Assembly: GCA_009760855.2 (NCBI GenBank) | Contig: WPIO01000305.1 | Location: 40,617-104,616 of the forward strand | Reading direction: 5' to 3' | DNA length: 64,000 nucleotides | From: Cristatella mucedo | Lineage: Eukaryota > Bryozoa > Phylactolaemata > Cristatellidae | Shown: one piece after another, positions 31,505 through 42,145 of the stretch | Layout: each line of letters opens with the position of its first letter | Position numbering within the stretch: position 1 is the first letter of the stretch | The notes under the pieces: model-generated | Database searches by the model: none | Seen by the model: the letters and a program-made list of their open reading frames with translations, nothing else | Told to the model about the DNA's origin: nothing | Position numbers and translations under genes: made by a program

Positions 31505-32040
31505 TTACATTTTTTTTCCTGTGGTCAAGACGGGGGATGTCGTGACGGAAGTCGAAGCAAGTTCTTGGCTTCGGGATCCGACAAAGTAAAGGCACGGTCT
31601 CTAAAGAATTTGGGGGTTCATACGAGGTATAAGTAAACAGTTAGATTCCGAAAGGCTGGTCTTATAATTCTTAGTGTAGTGGGGCAGTAGAATCCAGATG
31701 CACACCGTACTTGGTCAAGTCGGGGGATGTCGTGAGGCAAGTCGGAAGTGAGTTCCAGGCTTTGGGAGCATATCCACTAAAATTATGGTCTCCGATGGAT
31801 TTGAGGTTCAGACGAGGTAGATTCCAATAAGTAAGTGCTACGATGCTTAGCCTGGTGGGGGAGTAGCTCTGATAGGTAGTCTGGAGCCAGAGAATGAAGG
31901 AACCCTAAAAGTGAGTGACAAAACTTTGAAGTCGATGTGTTGGTTGATGGGAGCCAGTGCAGTTCGGCGACAAGTGGTGAGATGTGGCAACTGCACCACT
32001 CACGACAGACAAGTATACCTGCAGAGTTTTGCAGCTGGAT
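31505..32040 (-). mobile_element. LINE-A antisense copy (continuation, partly duplicated)
   Basis: The segment starting gtggtcaagacgggggatgtcg (31524) recurs at 31714 as ttggtcaagtcgggggatgtcg, so about 185 bp of the C-terminal region are tandemly duplicated. The second unit runs on to ctgcagagttttgc near 32030. Confidence 0.65.
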
Positions 32041-32225
32041 TTTTGCGCTAGCATCGTGTTATGCACCTATAGATCACATAATTTAGAAAAGTTGGTTCAT
32101 ATCTCCCGAATAGTCGGTTCTAAGCTTTTCTGAATGCTGCCTTCTTTAGGGATCTGCAATTTGCCTTTACACAGAACCGCACATTCTTGTGTGTCCTTGA
32201 CTAAAGCTAATAGGCACCTACAATT
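32041..32225. repeat. Dispersed repeat, also at 48145-48320
   Basis: Shared landmarks in the same order and spacing are tgcacctataggtcac-like, ttcatatctcccgaatag-like, gctgccttctttagggatc, ttacacagaaccgcacattc and aataggcacctacaa. The other copy has the corresponding text with about 25 percent changes. No coding is evident. It may be part of the LINE-A 5' region or an independent element. Confidence 0.5.
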
Positions 32226-33510
32226 AAGAATGCAGACCTAAGTAGACTATCTCTGCTTGTTTTACTCGACCTTTCGGCAGCTTTTCTTTATCGATCACCA
32301 AGTCCTTCTTGAGCACCTCTCATCTCGCCTGAGCATTGCAATTATTCAGGTCCTATCTCAGTGGGAGACTTCAGAGTATTAACGTGAATGGGCAAAGATC
32401 GTCCAATGTACCTCAGAAAGACGAGGTACCTCAGGGCTCCGTGCTTGGTCCTGTTCTTTTCACGGTTTATACTCTTCCTCTTGCCTATGTGATTGTCAAG
32501 CCTAATCTAGGCTTTCACTTCTGTGCAGACGACGCTCAATTGTACCTCTGCCTTGATCCCTTCCAGCTCTCCAGCACGTCGAATTCTATCAACTCTCTTG
32601 CTGCATGTATTGATGACACTCGCCCATGGAAGACAGCAGATTTTTGTAAATTGAATGATGATAAAAACCAACTTACTAGTTATAGCCGAACCAAGTGTGA
32701 TTCAGTAATTGGCAAAGCTAACGCTCAAAATTAGATCAGCCAGAATATCTTTGTGAATTGTAGACCTAACCTTTCTTTACACCAGGCGACTCTTAATCAG
32801 TCGACATGTTCAGCCCCCATAGAACCAAAATCTGAGCTACATGGTGTCTCGTCAACCATCGAAGAACAAAATTTTCTGTGGCTGAAGTGGATCAGTGGAC
32901 AGTAGATATTGAATGCCTCTGATACTACCGATATATCCAATGGATACTAATTTTCCCACCGACCCTCTTTACACATGATCTGAAGGTTTTGTCGCTCAGT
33001 TTTATGGATATTTATTGTTTTGCTCCAGCCTATCTCTTAGATGTACTCCTCCATCAGGCCAAGCATCGTATCACCCGCTTTTCGGAATCCATCAGTCTAC
33101 GAATACGTCGTACAAATCTCAAATCCTTTGGAGATAGTGCATTTAGTTCGTATGCTCCCAAAGTCTGGAACTCTCATCCGACCTGCGTCCCAACATCCAC
33201 TGACCTGACCGCATTTAAAAAGAACTTAAAAGCACACCTATTTAGGATGGCATTTAGTGGGTCCCTGTGATTCGTCCTTGATGTGCTTATGCTTGCTTTT
33301 ACTGTGTATGCTGCCACTAACCATATTTGCATGCTGACCCTGTGCATACCACCCCTACCATGTTATTCTTGTTGTTTATTAAGCATGCTACTGCTAACCA
33401 TTCGATCGAGCTTCCTTTGCAACAAGTGTAAAGTGCCTAGAAAGTGATTGAGCTTTCTGAGGGTGCTATTCCAAGTGGATTAATATTATTATTATTATTG
33501 TCATTATTAT
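32226..33510 (+). mobile_element. LINE-A copy, broken, with internal unrelated segment
   Basis: The reverse transcriptase runs from the motif A region (CLFYSTFRQLF-like, 32250) through [33 protein letters not shown] and FHFCADDAQLYLCLDP (catalytic YADD reads CADD) to 32734. A 240-bp stretch (32740-32984) with no LINE-A match follows, then the C-terminal part resumes at 32985 (KSFGDSAFSSYAPKVWNS) and ends in the hairpin and (ATT)n near 33490. The middle segment replaces the thumb region. Confidence 0.75.
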
Positions 33511-33799
33511 TGACGATTTCAGCTCTTGACAAGCTTCACAGTTTGGCTGTACCACAGGCGCCTAAGCCAGTCAAATAGCTTCTTGGGATGGTGTAAGATA
33601 CAATCGCTGGTTCTTCAAAAGAGTGTCTTATTGTGAACCGGAGAAGCTCAAAAGGGGAAGATCCTGAGATAGGCTCTGCTGACTAACGACTTGTGCACTG
33701 GTGTCTAAATTACTTATTTTTGCTCTTTGGGGTATTCTAGCTGTCCTCAATAATTTTCAAAAGGGAGTGCTCCACTAGAACTATTTCGGATAATGTCCA

Positions 33800-34000
33800 C
33801 AAACTGTTTCATGTCAGCGTTCCATATAACACGGCTCCAATCACAGTCGAGCTAAAAGTAGGCATATGGGACTTGACAATAGAGCCGATGTGGTCGTTTA
33901 GTGAAAGATGCTACTAAACAGGACACCTAGATTTTATGCAGATGCAACTGGAGATATGCTTGAAGGTTCAACATTGAGCATTCAGTCTTTTACTGGACAG
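33800..34000 (-). mobile_element. LINE-A fragment, antisense, old
   Basis: Reverse complement matches the LLVMGKPS to DLSLDDHISS region: gatgtggtcgtttagtgaaa, gacacctagattttatgc and gcaactggagatatgcttg. Limits are approximate. Confidence 0.55.
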
Positions 34001-34029
34001 TAATTGCAAACAAGTCTGATAGTTCTAAT

Positions 34030-35340
34030 TTTTTCCACTTTCTGCCTCTTTTCATGTAATCGTGAACATAAATAAAGTGTTATGTTTTAGTTGCAGATTG
34101 TTTTCAACAGAACTTTTGCGGGTGCTGTCGGTACAGCCGATTAGAATAAGATTACTCGGTGCTGTATCTGCTACCTATTTATAATATGTTTTAGCTGCTG
34201 TGCTCACCATAAAGCTTTATACTGCATTATAGGCTTGCACGAAATTAAACTTAGGCTTCTTTTTTGTTGTTGCTTTTTCTAGCTGGATGAGCTTGATATC
34301 AGTTGGAACAAGGAGCTCACCACTCTGCCTACCTCCTTGTGTCGGCTGCCAGCGCTCAAGAAGCTGAATGCTGGCTTTTGTGACCTCACCAAACTGCCTG
34401 ATCGCTGGGAATGCATGTCGGTAAGTTGACGAAATAAAATCGGAATGATTGTATTTGGGAAATGTGTTTTAAGCATGGTAATGCTGTTGCTTAATGAGCG
34501 GCATGCACTGTGATGCTATGTTGGTATGGTTTGAACCATATTAGCTTGCCCGAGAGAAAATGGTTCTAGGGACAGCTCATCGCCTTTACTTTGTGACATG
34601 CAGCTGCTAAGAAGTGTTGAGATGCGAAATCATTGTTCCTGCATGGTTGTATTAAATGTTTGCTCATTCAATATGTCAGTAAAATGTCCTGAGGCTTGTG
34701 ATACGACTCGCATAGCTTTTCCTGGGCGATTTTTAGTAACGTTGCATCTGTAAATCTCATTCTTATATCTAACCTTCTTAGGAATCCCATCGAGGTGCTC
34801 GTATAAACTCGAAAATGCTGTAACTTAGTGAGTCGTCTGCACTACGATGCTGTGTCGGCGTAGTTGAATTTTCTTTAATTTCTCCTTGGAAATGATACTT
34901 TTAGAAACAACCGATTGCCTTCATATTGTCATGTATAGCTGCTAACAAGTGGTGCAATCTTAAATGACTTACTGCATGGTGATATTAAACTGTTGGTCGT
35001 TTGCTAGGGCCCTTTCGAGAACAAACCCCTTCTTGCACAGAGGATTAGGATTTTGCTTCACCTACAGCATAATGCTTCCAATAGCATTAAGTAATTAAAG
35101 CTTATGACTGGTTTAGCTTTTGATTCGAAAATGATTTAGAACTGCTAGTAGCTGAATGGCCTTGTTAATTACTTATCAAACATTTACAAGTGTTTTTTGT
35201 ATAAATGCTTCTAAACTTAAAAGTGTATTGATATTCAGCTATCGAGCCTGCTTGTAGTTGATACCGACTTACTAACAGAAAGAATATTTGAGCCTTGGGA
35301 TAACAACTTTTTAAGATGCTGAAGCCAATCTACCTAATAG
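34030..35340 (+). repeat. LRR gene module 1 (intron-exon-intron duplication unit)
   Basis: About 250 bp before exon 34283-34420 and most of the sequence behind it are homologous to 35940-36540 plus 38460-39010. Shared text includes cataaataaagtgttatgtt, gtgctgtatctgctaac/cctattt and, downstream, gaaaatgctgtaacttagtg versus gagaatgctgtagcttagta. Within module 1 the intron block at 34440-34700 partly repeats at 34790-35010, so another exon may once have lain between. Confidence 0.6.
34283..34420 (+). CDS. Leucine-rich-repeat exon 2
   Basis: Acceptor tttttctag and donor gtaagt enclose exactly 46 codons, phase 0 at both ends. It reads LDELDISWNKELTTLPTSLC then RLPALKKLNAGFCDLTKLPD and RWECMS: two repeats of 23 residues with the pattern LxxLxxSxNxxLTxLPxSLCxLxALKxLxAxxCxLxxLP. 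Being symmetrical in phase, the exon can be duplicated or skipped without disturbing the frame. Its product extends the LRR solenoid begun at 29624. Confidence 0.75.
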
Positions 35341-35429
35341 AAAGCTAGTCTTCATGTTTGGATTGGCATCTTCGATTCAACGCATTGTTATAGAAAGGAA
35401 ACAGTTACTTTGCTGGAGTGCTAGGTTTG

Positions 35430-35880
35430 TTTTACTGTTGTCCTCGTATGTCGTGTGCCTGTCTATGGACCGTCAGTCAGACCGGATGCTTGTGCCTAGC
35501 AGATCTAGGTGGGTTAATGCATGGGGTAAATCGTAGGCTATCTCAGTGAGTAAACATAGCATGCTTAGGTGTATGTGCAAACTCGTCGAAAACCTCTTGC
35601 TAGTGTTTTCCAGTAGCATTTAGCCAATGATTACAGGTCGTTACGAGGATTGGTCACAAAAAAGGAAAATATTTGCAGTTAGCTGATTTCTAGACGGACC
35701 GATAGTGTTAGACAGGTCTGATATTGCCTGGCGGATATCCAATGGAGCAGGCTCCATTCGCTGCAGGACAGACTATCCCCATCATGTGGCTGGAAGTTAG
35801 CCCCCCTTTTAGTAGTTCTGTGACTAGGACTTCCCAGAGGTCGTTCCAGTGACTGGACCCTGGGTTGCACTGCTAAATGG
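35430..35880 (-). mobile_element. LINE-A endonuclease-side fragment, antisense, old
   Basis: gtcctcgtatgtcgtgtgcc with ctatggaccgtcagtcagac, and tgcaaactcgtcgaaaacct, correspond to 28030-28200 of the antisense LINE-A. It separates LRR modules 1 and 2. Confidence 0.6.
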
Positions 35881-35939
35881 CAAGCCACAGTGTGACAATT
35901 GCTGTCTTATGCAGAAGCATATTTTTTAGCATTCTTACA

Positions 35940-36540
35940 TTTTTATCACAGAAGTTTTTTTATTTCTGCCACGTGTAAAGTGAACCATAAATAAAGTGTT
36001 ATGTTCAGATGGCAGATTGTGTACAACAGAGCTTTTACTAGTGCTGTTGGTACTGCCGATTATAGTACAACTTCTATGTGCTGTATCTGCTAACTATTTG
36101 GAATATGTCTTTGCCGCTAACTTCCCTTATGGCACATATAGGAGGCTTGCAAGAGAGTAAACCAGGTTTACTTTTCGTTTCTTTTTCTAGCTTGAGAAGC
36201 TCGATATCATTGGGAACAAGAAGCTCACCACTCTTCCTCACTCTATATGCCAGCTGCAAGCTCTGAAACAGCTGGATGCTGGTTCTTGTGGCCTAACTGA
36301 ACTGCCAGACTAATGGTGAGTGGATCTATATAGTGAATCTTTTTAATACTTATCGCTGGTAACCTACACTGAATAAAACTAGTGTTATTCGGATTTGAAG
36401 TATTGACTCTCAGTCACTAAGATTGCCACGTTTTTGGTGGTTAACTTAAGCATAATTTCTAAGCTTTGACTTAAAACTACGGTTTTGAATGCCCACGAAA
36501 GTTCTTTTTTTTACTCTTGCCTTTATGGTAGGAGCACTAA
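35940..36540 (+). repeat. LRR gene module 2 (left part)
   Basis: Duplicate of module 1 (cataaataaagtgttatgtt at 35988; gtgctgtatctgctaact at 36078). It continues after a LINE-A insertion at 38466-39010. Confidence 0.6.
36191..36316 (+). pseudogene. Leucine-rich-repeat exon 3 with in-frame stop
   Basis: Acceptor ttctttttctag is intact. The exon reads LEKLDIIGNKKLTTLPHSIC then QLQALKQLDAGSCGLTELPD, 40 codons, and then TAA at 36311-36313 where the sister exons have an arginine or alanine codon before tryptophan. The normal donor is missing; ATG|GTGAGT at 36317 could serve as one. If included, the exon truncates the protein; because sister exons are phase-symmetrical, skipping it would keep the frame. 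Either a dead exon or a poison exon. Confidence 0.65.
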
Positions 36541-36779
36541 AGTATCCGAAGATACCCTGTCAGCTAGATCAAGCAAGCTAGATCAACAGTCCCTCACTTA
36601 GCTTCTGGTCCCATACTCAACTTTTTCTGATCTCTCTTTATTTGTGGACCATCAATCGGCATTGGAGTAAAATCTAATCTGCCGGACGATGAGAATCGCG
36701 CAGGAGACTTTGCAGGCTTCTACTTCTCAACTTAAGTAGTCACGTTAAATGCAACCTGACCCTACTGAGTGTCGTGAAC

Positions 36780-38465
36780 TGACTGAATTGAGCTACCTTA
36801 ACATATTGCTGGTCCTGTACAGACCAGGTGGCTAACTCCAACTTTTATTATTTGGAAATGAATTTCAACTAGTATAGTAAGGTTAAGGCTTTGGAAGAGA
36901 ATTAGTCCAGTAGACCCTATTCTCACTATCCTGCTTCTTAGATGCTGAGATCTTCTGTTTCCCTGCAAATCTAACGTCCTAAATATGTCATTAGCCTTAG
37001 GTCAAGTCCCAGCACCTTTCATAAAATCTATATTCAGGCCACTACTCAAGAAAGCAATGCTTGACCAAGGCAACTTGAGCAACTTCTGCCCAGTATCTCA
37101 TCTACGGCTCCTATAAAAGAAGCTGGAATGAGTCGTGGCAGACCAGCTGAACTCTTATATTGGAATTGCTTACCTAGCTAGTAAGTTTCAATTTGGTTTT
37201 AGAACTAATCAGTCCACAGAGTCAACATGACTTTGGGTGTACTTCTAAGGAATGCAGGCTTAAGTTTGTTCGGCTCCATCTTTAGGCTGGTTTTGATACT
37301 ATCGATCAGCCAGTCCTTCTTGAGTGCCTTGCATCTTGCCTGTTCATCACTGGCACTGCACTGCAATGGTCCAGTTCCTATCTCAGTGGCAGACTCTGGA
37401 GAATAATTGTTAATAGACAAAGATCATCGTCGGAACCTATTTTAAGTTGAGGTACCTCAGGGCTTTGTGCTTAGTTGTGTTCATGAAACAGTTTGGACTC
37501 TCCTGCTTACCGATGTGATAGCCAAGCACTATGTAGGCTTTCACCATGCAAAGAACATTCACTGGCCCCTTTGCTTTGATGCCTCCGAGTCCTCCAGCAT
37601 GTCGAATGTTCTCACTCACCATGCTGCATGTATTGACGACACAAACACATTAATTTCAGCAAATATTCTTAAACTGAATGATAACACCAACTTACTCGTT
37701 ATGGACAAAACAAGTGGAATTTAGAAATAGGAAATGATATATTGCACAATCGTCTCTGTTCTTTCATTTGTCTTGTAGAATCTCAAATCGAATCTAAGGC
37801 TCCCTATTCCAAATAGACCCTTTATTGAACGACCACGTGAGCACTTCAGTCAAGTCTGCCTACTTTCAGCTACATAATATCGGTAAATTCGGGCTTAAGT
37901 CAAGGAAACCACATCTGTAGTTATTTTTTGCAGCATCCTGTCTTGACCTCCGAATTTCACTGCTTGTTGATTTACCAGCACGTGCAACCAGGTTTCTTTA
38001 TTCTTTGGCCCCAGCCTACCTATCAGATTTGCTCCCCCCCCCCGAGGCCAAGCATCCTACTACCCACCCTTCTAAATCTAATGGTTTACCGTCACCTGAT
38101 ATGAATGTCAAATCCTTTAGAGACCTTGTCATTAGTTCGTATGGTCCTAAAGCCTGTAACAGACTTCGGCCTATCGTCATGACATATCCTAACTTTAAAA
38201 AGAAGTTTAAAAGGCATTTATTTATCCCACCATTTAGTGGGTCCATGTGAATCCTTTTTTGTGTGCTTAAGTCTGAGGACACTTTTATTGCTGCCATTAG
38301 CCACAGTGGCATAGCTGACCCTGTACGTGTACCTGTACCTCTAACTATGTTGTGCTTGTTGTCATGGAGCTTACTAACAGTTCAGTCACACTTCCTTTTC
38401 AGGGAATGTAAATTACCTAGAAAGAAAATAGGTTCTCTTAGGATTCTGTATACATGTATCATCAT
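36780..38465 (+). mobile_element. LINE-A copy, long but degenerate
   Basis: Recognisable in order: an endonuclease trace with tgctggtcctgtacagaccagg (36808), the linker, MSLALGQVPAPF-like text (36990), SLNFCPVSHLRLL-like (37075), the motif A region (37290), DVIAKHYVGFH (37515), CFDASESSSMSNVLTHHAAC (37575), and the C-terminus APAYLSDLLPPPEAKHPTT to LFIPPFSGSM (38005-38250), then a decayed hairpin and catcatcattg. It interrupts LRR module 2. Confidence 0.72.
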
Positions 38466-39235
38466 TGCTTATGTTTGAAACTTGAGAATGCTGTAGCTTA
38501 GTAAGCCTTGTGCACTCCGATGCTGCATCGATGTAGTTGGAATCAGGTTTACTTTACCTTGAAAATAATATTTTTTGGTAAGCTAAAATGATTGCGCATT
38601 ATTAGAATCTCATACGACAGTTACTGTACCTTGATAAAAGGCTGGCTAGAGCACTTTTTAGAACATCTCCAATCAAAACTACACCTGTAATGATACTTAG
38701 CATTTTGCTTTATCTAAATTTAATGCTTAAAATTGCATTAATTAATTGAAGCCGATAATTTTGATTATATTTTTGATTGAAAGGTTTGCCTACTCAGATT
38801 ACTTCAGTCGACTTGCTAATTACTTGTCAGTCTTTTTATAGATGCTTCTGAAGTTACAAGGGCTGTCTTGATATCGGACTGCTAAGTTGGCATGTAGTGG
38901 ATACCAAACTAGAAATAGAGGGAGCTGTTCCATAATTACCGTGTTAATTGCTCACATAAATCTGCTTGGTAGAATGCAATTATTTAAAGGCTGATGACTG
39001 CATATTCTAGCAGAGATCATGTGCTCCACAAATTTAATGCTTCTACTTTCGATGGACTCTACGGAAGCCATGCTCTAGCCTTCTCCTGCTGGCATGGTAT
39101 AGGTCACATGTCCTATATAATTTTGCTAATCAATTTTTTATTTTTCAAACATGTGTAGACTTCGGTGCAAACATGGTCGAGTTTACGTTAGGAAAAAGAG
39201 TGATGCAAAGTGACTTAACAGATATGAGATAATAT
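38466..39235 (+). repeat. LRR gene module 2 (right part) and spacer
   Basis: Up to about 39010 it is homologous to 34800-35340 (gaatgctgtagcttagtaag, cttgctaattacttgtcag, agatgcttctgaagttacaa). From 39011 to 39235 I see nothing recognisable. Confidence 0.5.
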
Positions 39236-39377
39236 AATTAATATAATTCATTTATATAGCGCCCCAAGAGAACTTAATCTCTATTCAGGCGCTTCCTATA
39301 TGCCTCGGTGCTCGAGCCCACGACCTCAGACCTTGGTCGGGGCGAGCACCTTAACCACTGGACCAAACCAGCTCGGC
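39236..39377 (-). mobile_element. tRNA-derived SINE with LINE-like tail (SINE-1)
   Basis: On the minus strand: GGTCCAGTGGTTAAGGTGCT (box A region), GTCGTGGGCTCGAGCACCG (box B region), then AAGCGCCTGAATAGAGATTA, GTTCTCTTGGGGCGCT and an AT-rich end. Head and spacing are those of an RNA polymerase III promoter derived from tRNA. The tail can fold like the LINE-A 3' hairpin. An 18-bp direct repeat (atcaaaaaggtgataaat) lies just beyond its head at 39383 and 39402. Confidence 0.85.
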
Positions 39378-39439
39378 AATCAAAAAGGTGATAAATCGGA
39401 GATCAAAAAGGTGATAAATACACTTTTTGCTACTTGAAC

Positions 39440-40015
39440 GATTGAGGGTAACGTCTGTCTGTTAGACGAGGCTCTGGCATGGTTTAATCTATCCGTGTCG
39501 TGGAAGGCTCAGGTCTCATCCACCAGACCAGTTACCTGTGGAGTCCCTCAAGGGTCCATCCTCGGTCCGTTGCTGTCTCTATTTATACTCTACCTCTGGG
39601 AAAAGAGTTTCATGCCCGTGGTGTAGGATATCGCTTTTAGGCTGACGATATGCAGCTGTATTTGTCATTCAAACCGTCGGAACCAGCTGCAGCAACCGAT
39701 AAACTAAATGCTTGCCTTACCGACATTCGATCCTGGAGGTCGGCAAATGTTGTTAAATTAAGCAATTATAAAACTGAACTGGTACTCATAGGGCACCGTA
39801 AGCATGTGGCAGGACTAAAAAGCTTCGCTCTTCTAATAGGTGATACTGTTGTGCAACCATCATCGTGTGCTCGGAATTAGGGTGCCGTCTTTTGCCTACA
39901 ATAGGAAAGCTCCATTAAGAAGACTGCTTCCAGAGCTAGTCATCATGTCGATCCCTATTTGAGATTAGGAACTGTCTTCCACAGTGTCTTGCAAATCTTT
40001 TAGCTAGCTCTATAG
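39440..40015 (+). mobile_element. LINE-B fragment, sense, interrupted
   Basis: From the AWF region of the palm (ctctggcatggtttaatc) through VPQGSILG-like text, [20 protein letters not shown] and KTELVLIGHRKHVAGLKSFA to the LASSI region. It stops where an antisense LINE-B begins at 40016; the remaining 3' part is not seen beyond that copy. Confidence 0.78.
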
Positions 40016-42145
40016 TATGTATCTCCGTCTGTAACTCTGCAAAGTCATACAGACCACGTGGGTGTTAGGCAGGAGAGTTTTTGTATAGCCCACTCACAGC
40101 CTATGCGGCTTTCGTTACGCATTCTGTGGCCAACAGACTTCGTCTCTCGCAACAAAGACAAAGTGGGAAGCATAGCAGCATCAGGAGAGCAGTTGAGATA
40201 ATGAGTAGCATTAAAGTAGCAGTTCAGGACCGCTGAAAAGGATGTGCCATAGTTGGCAGCAGGAGAGTAGTTGTCGTTGCGTAAGAATTGTGGAAGCGAG
40301 TTCCACAGATTAGGACCTGCAGAGCTAAAGCTTCTGTCGCCAGCCGTCTTTAAGCAGAGGAATGGGACAGCTAATTTATTGTACACACAGGACCTGAGGG
40401 CACGAACAGGCTTAAACTGATGCAATACTTCAGCTAGGTATGGAGAGCCAAGCCGTGGCGGACCTTGTGGGTAAGCATAAGAACCTTGCTCAGAATCCGT
40501 TGGTCAACCGGCATCAATCTTAGCTCTTTTAGCAAAGGACACGCGTGCTCAAACCGCTGGGACAAGCCTTGCAGCCAGATTAAAAGTCCGCTGCAGTGGT
40601 CTAATAGCTTTCTTTGGCAGCCCAGCCAAAAGGGAATTACAATAATCAAGCCAAGACAGAACTAAAGAGCTAGTTACATTTTTTACAAGCCACTGTTGGA
40701 GGCACCTAATCTTAGATAGGGATCGGATGTGATGGCTAGCTGTACAGGCAGACTTATGAATGAAGCTTTTGAAATTAAGGCAGCTGTCGAAAACGTCACC
40801 TAAATTTCGAGCACGTGGTGATGGTCGCACAATAGCATCACCTATTAGAAGAGCAAAGCCTTTTAATCCAGCCACACGCTTACGGTGTCCTATGAGCAGC
40901 AGTTCGGTTTTATCATCATTTAATTTCAGGAAGTTTTCCGACATCCAGGATCGAATATCGGCAAGGCAACCATTCAGTTTCTCAGTTGCTGCAGTAGATT
41001 CCGACGGTTTGAATGACAAATACAACTCAGTATCGTCAGCATAGAAGTGATATCCTATTCCATGGGCCTTAATCACTTTACCCAGAGGTTGCATATAAAT
41101 GGAGAACAGCAAGGGACCGAGTACAGACCCTTAATGGACATCACAGGCGACCCTTCTCGTGTGTTAGACCTGACCCCCACACGACACGGATTGAACACGA
41201 TCAGACAAGTATGATTCAAACCATGCCAGTGCTTCGTCTGCCAGACCGATCGTTGTTCTCAATCGTTTAAGCAGAACTTCATGATCAATGGTGTCGAAAG
41301 CAGCAGACAGATCTAGCAGAACTAGGGCAGTGACATTCCCGTCGTCGTTGCCACGTAAAATGTCATTGTTAACACGGAGGAAAGCAGTTTCAGTGGAGTG
41401 CTGCCTCTTGAACCCTGATTGAAATGTTTCCCACATTTCAGTATTGTTAATATGTTCAACCAGCTGGTCAGCAACAATTTTTTCAAGAATCTTTGATTAG
41501 AAACGAAGAAGGGAAACTGGACGATAGTTTGCTAGCACCTCTATGCCTAATCCAGGCTGTTTAAGAATGGTTCTGACGATTGCCGATTTGAAGGACTTGG
41601 GGACGACCTCTCTTCCCAAAGAAGCATTTAAAATCTTGGTGATGGCAGGGCTAAGTTGGTCTGCCAGTGAAGACCACAGAGATGAAGGTATAGGGTCTTC
41701 AGGAGACGAGCTCTTTTTGCTAGACCTTGTTAACGCAGCTGCATCGCATGCAGGAACATCGGAGAACCTTTTAAGGAAGGTCACAGGTTGACTAACCGCG
41801 ATTGCTTTAGTCGGAGTGGGCTTAATGGAGGCACGAATGTGCACAATTTTTTCAGTAAAGAAGGCTGAAAACTTTTCGGCCGAGCCCTTAATATCTGGGA
41901 GTCAGACCTCACAGCATTGGCTAGTAAATGGTTTATTGTCTTATAAACTGTTTAGTTTCCGACTGGCAGGAATTCAGCTTTCTAATGAAAAAAGAAGCAC
42001 TTGTTTTTTTAAGCTTTCGGGTGTAACCTCGAAGGAAGTCTTTGAAATTGACTAGATCTGCATCAGACCTTGATTTCTTGAAAGACGTTTAAGCCTGCGC
42101 TTAACCCGGCACATCTTTAGGAGTTTTTTTTGTAAATTGAAGGGT
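40016..42145 (-). mobile_element. LINE-B copy, antisense, 2.1 kb
   Basis: Starts with the antisense 3' end (tatgtatctccgtctgtaac) and covers the C-terminus (40045-40425), thumb and catalytic region with [20 protein letters not shown] (41030), LALVLLDLSAAFDTIDHEVL equivalent (41330) and the fingers (DPIPSSLWSSLADQLSPAIT, 41690), back to the linker at about 42145 (caatttacaaaaaaaactcc in reverse). Frames are split by a few shifts but long, so it is moderately young. The endonuclease part is absent. Confidence 0.85.
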
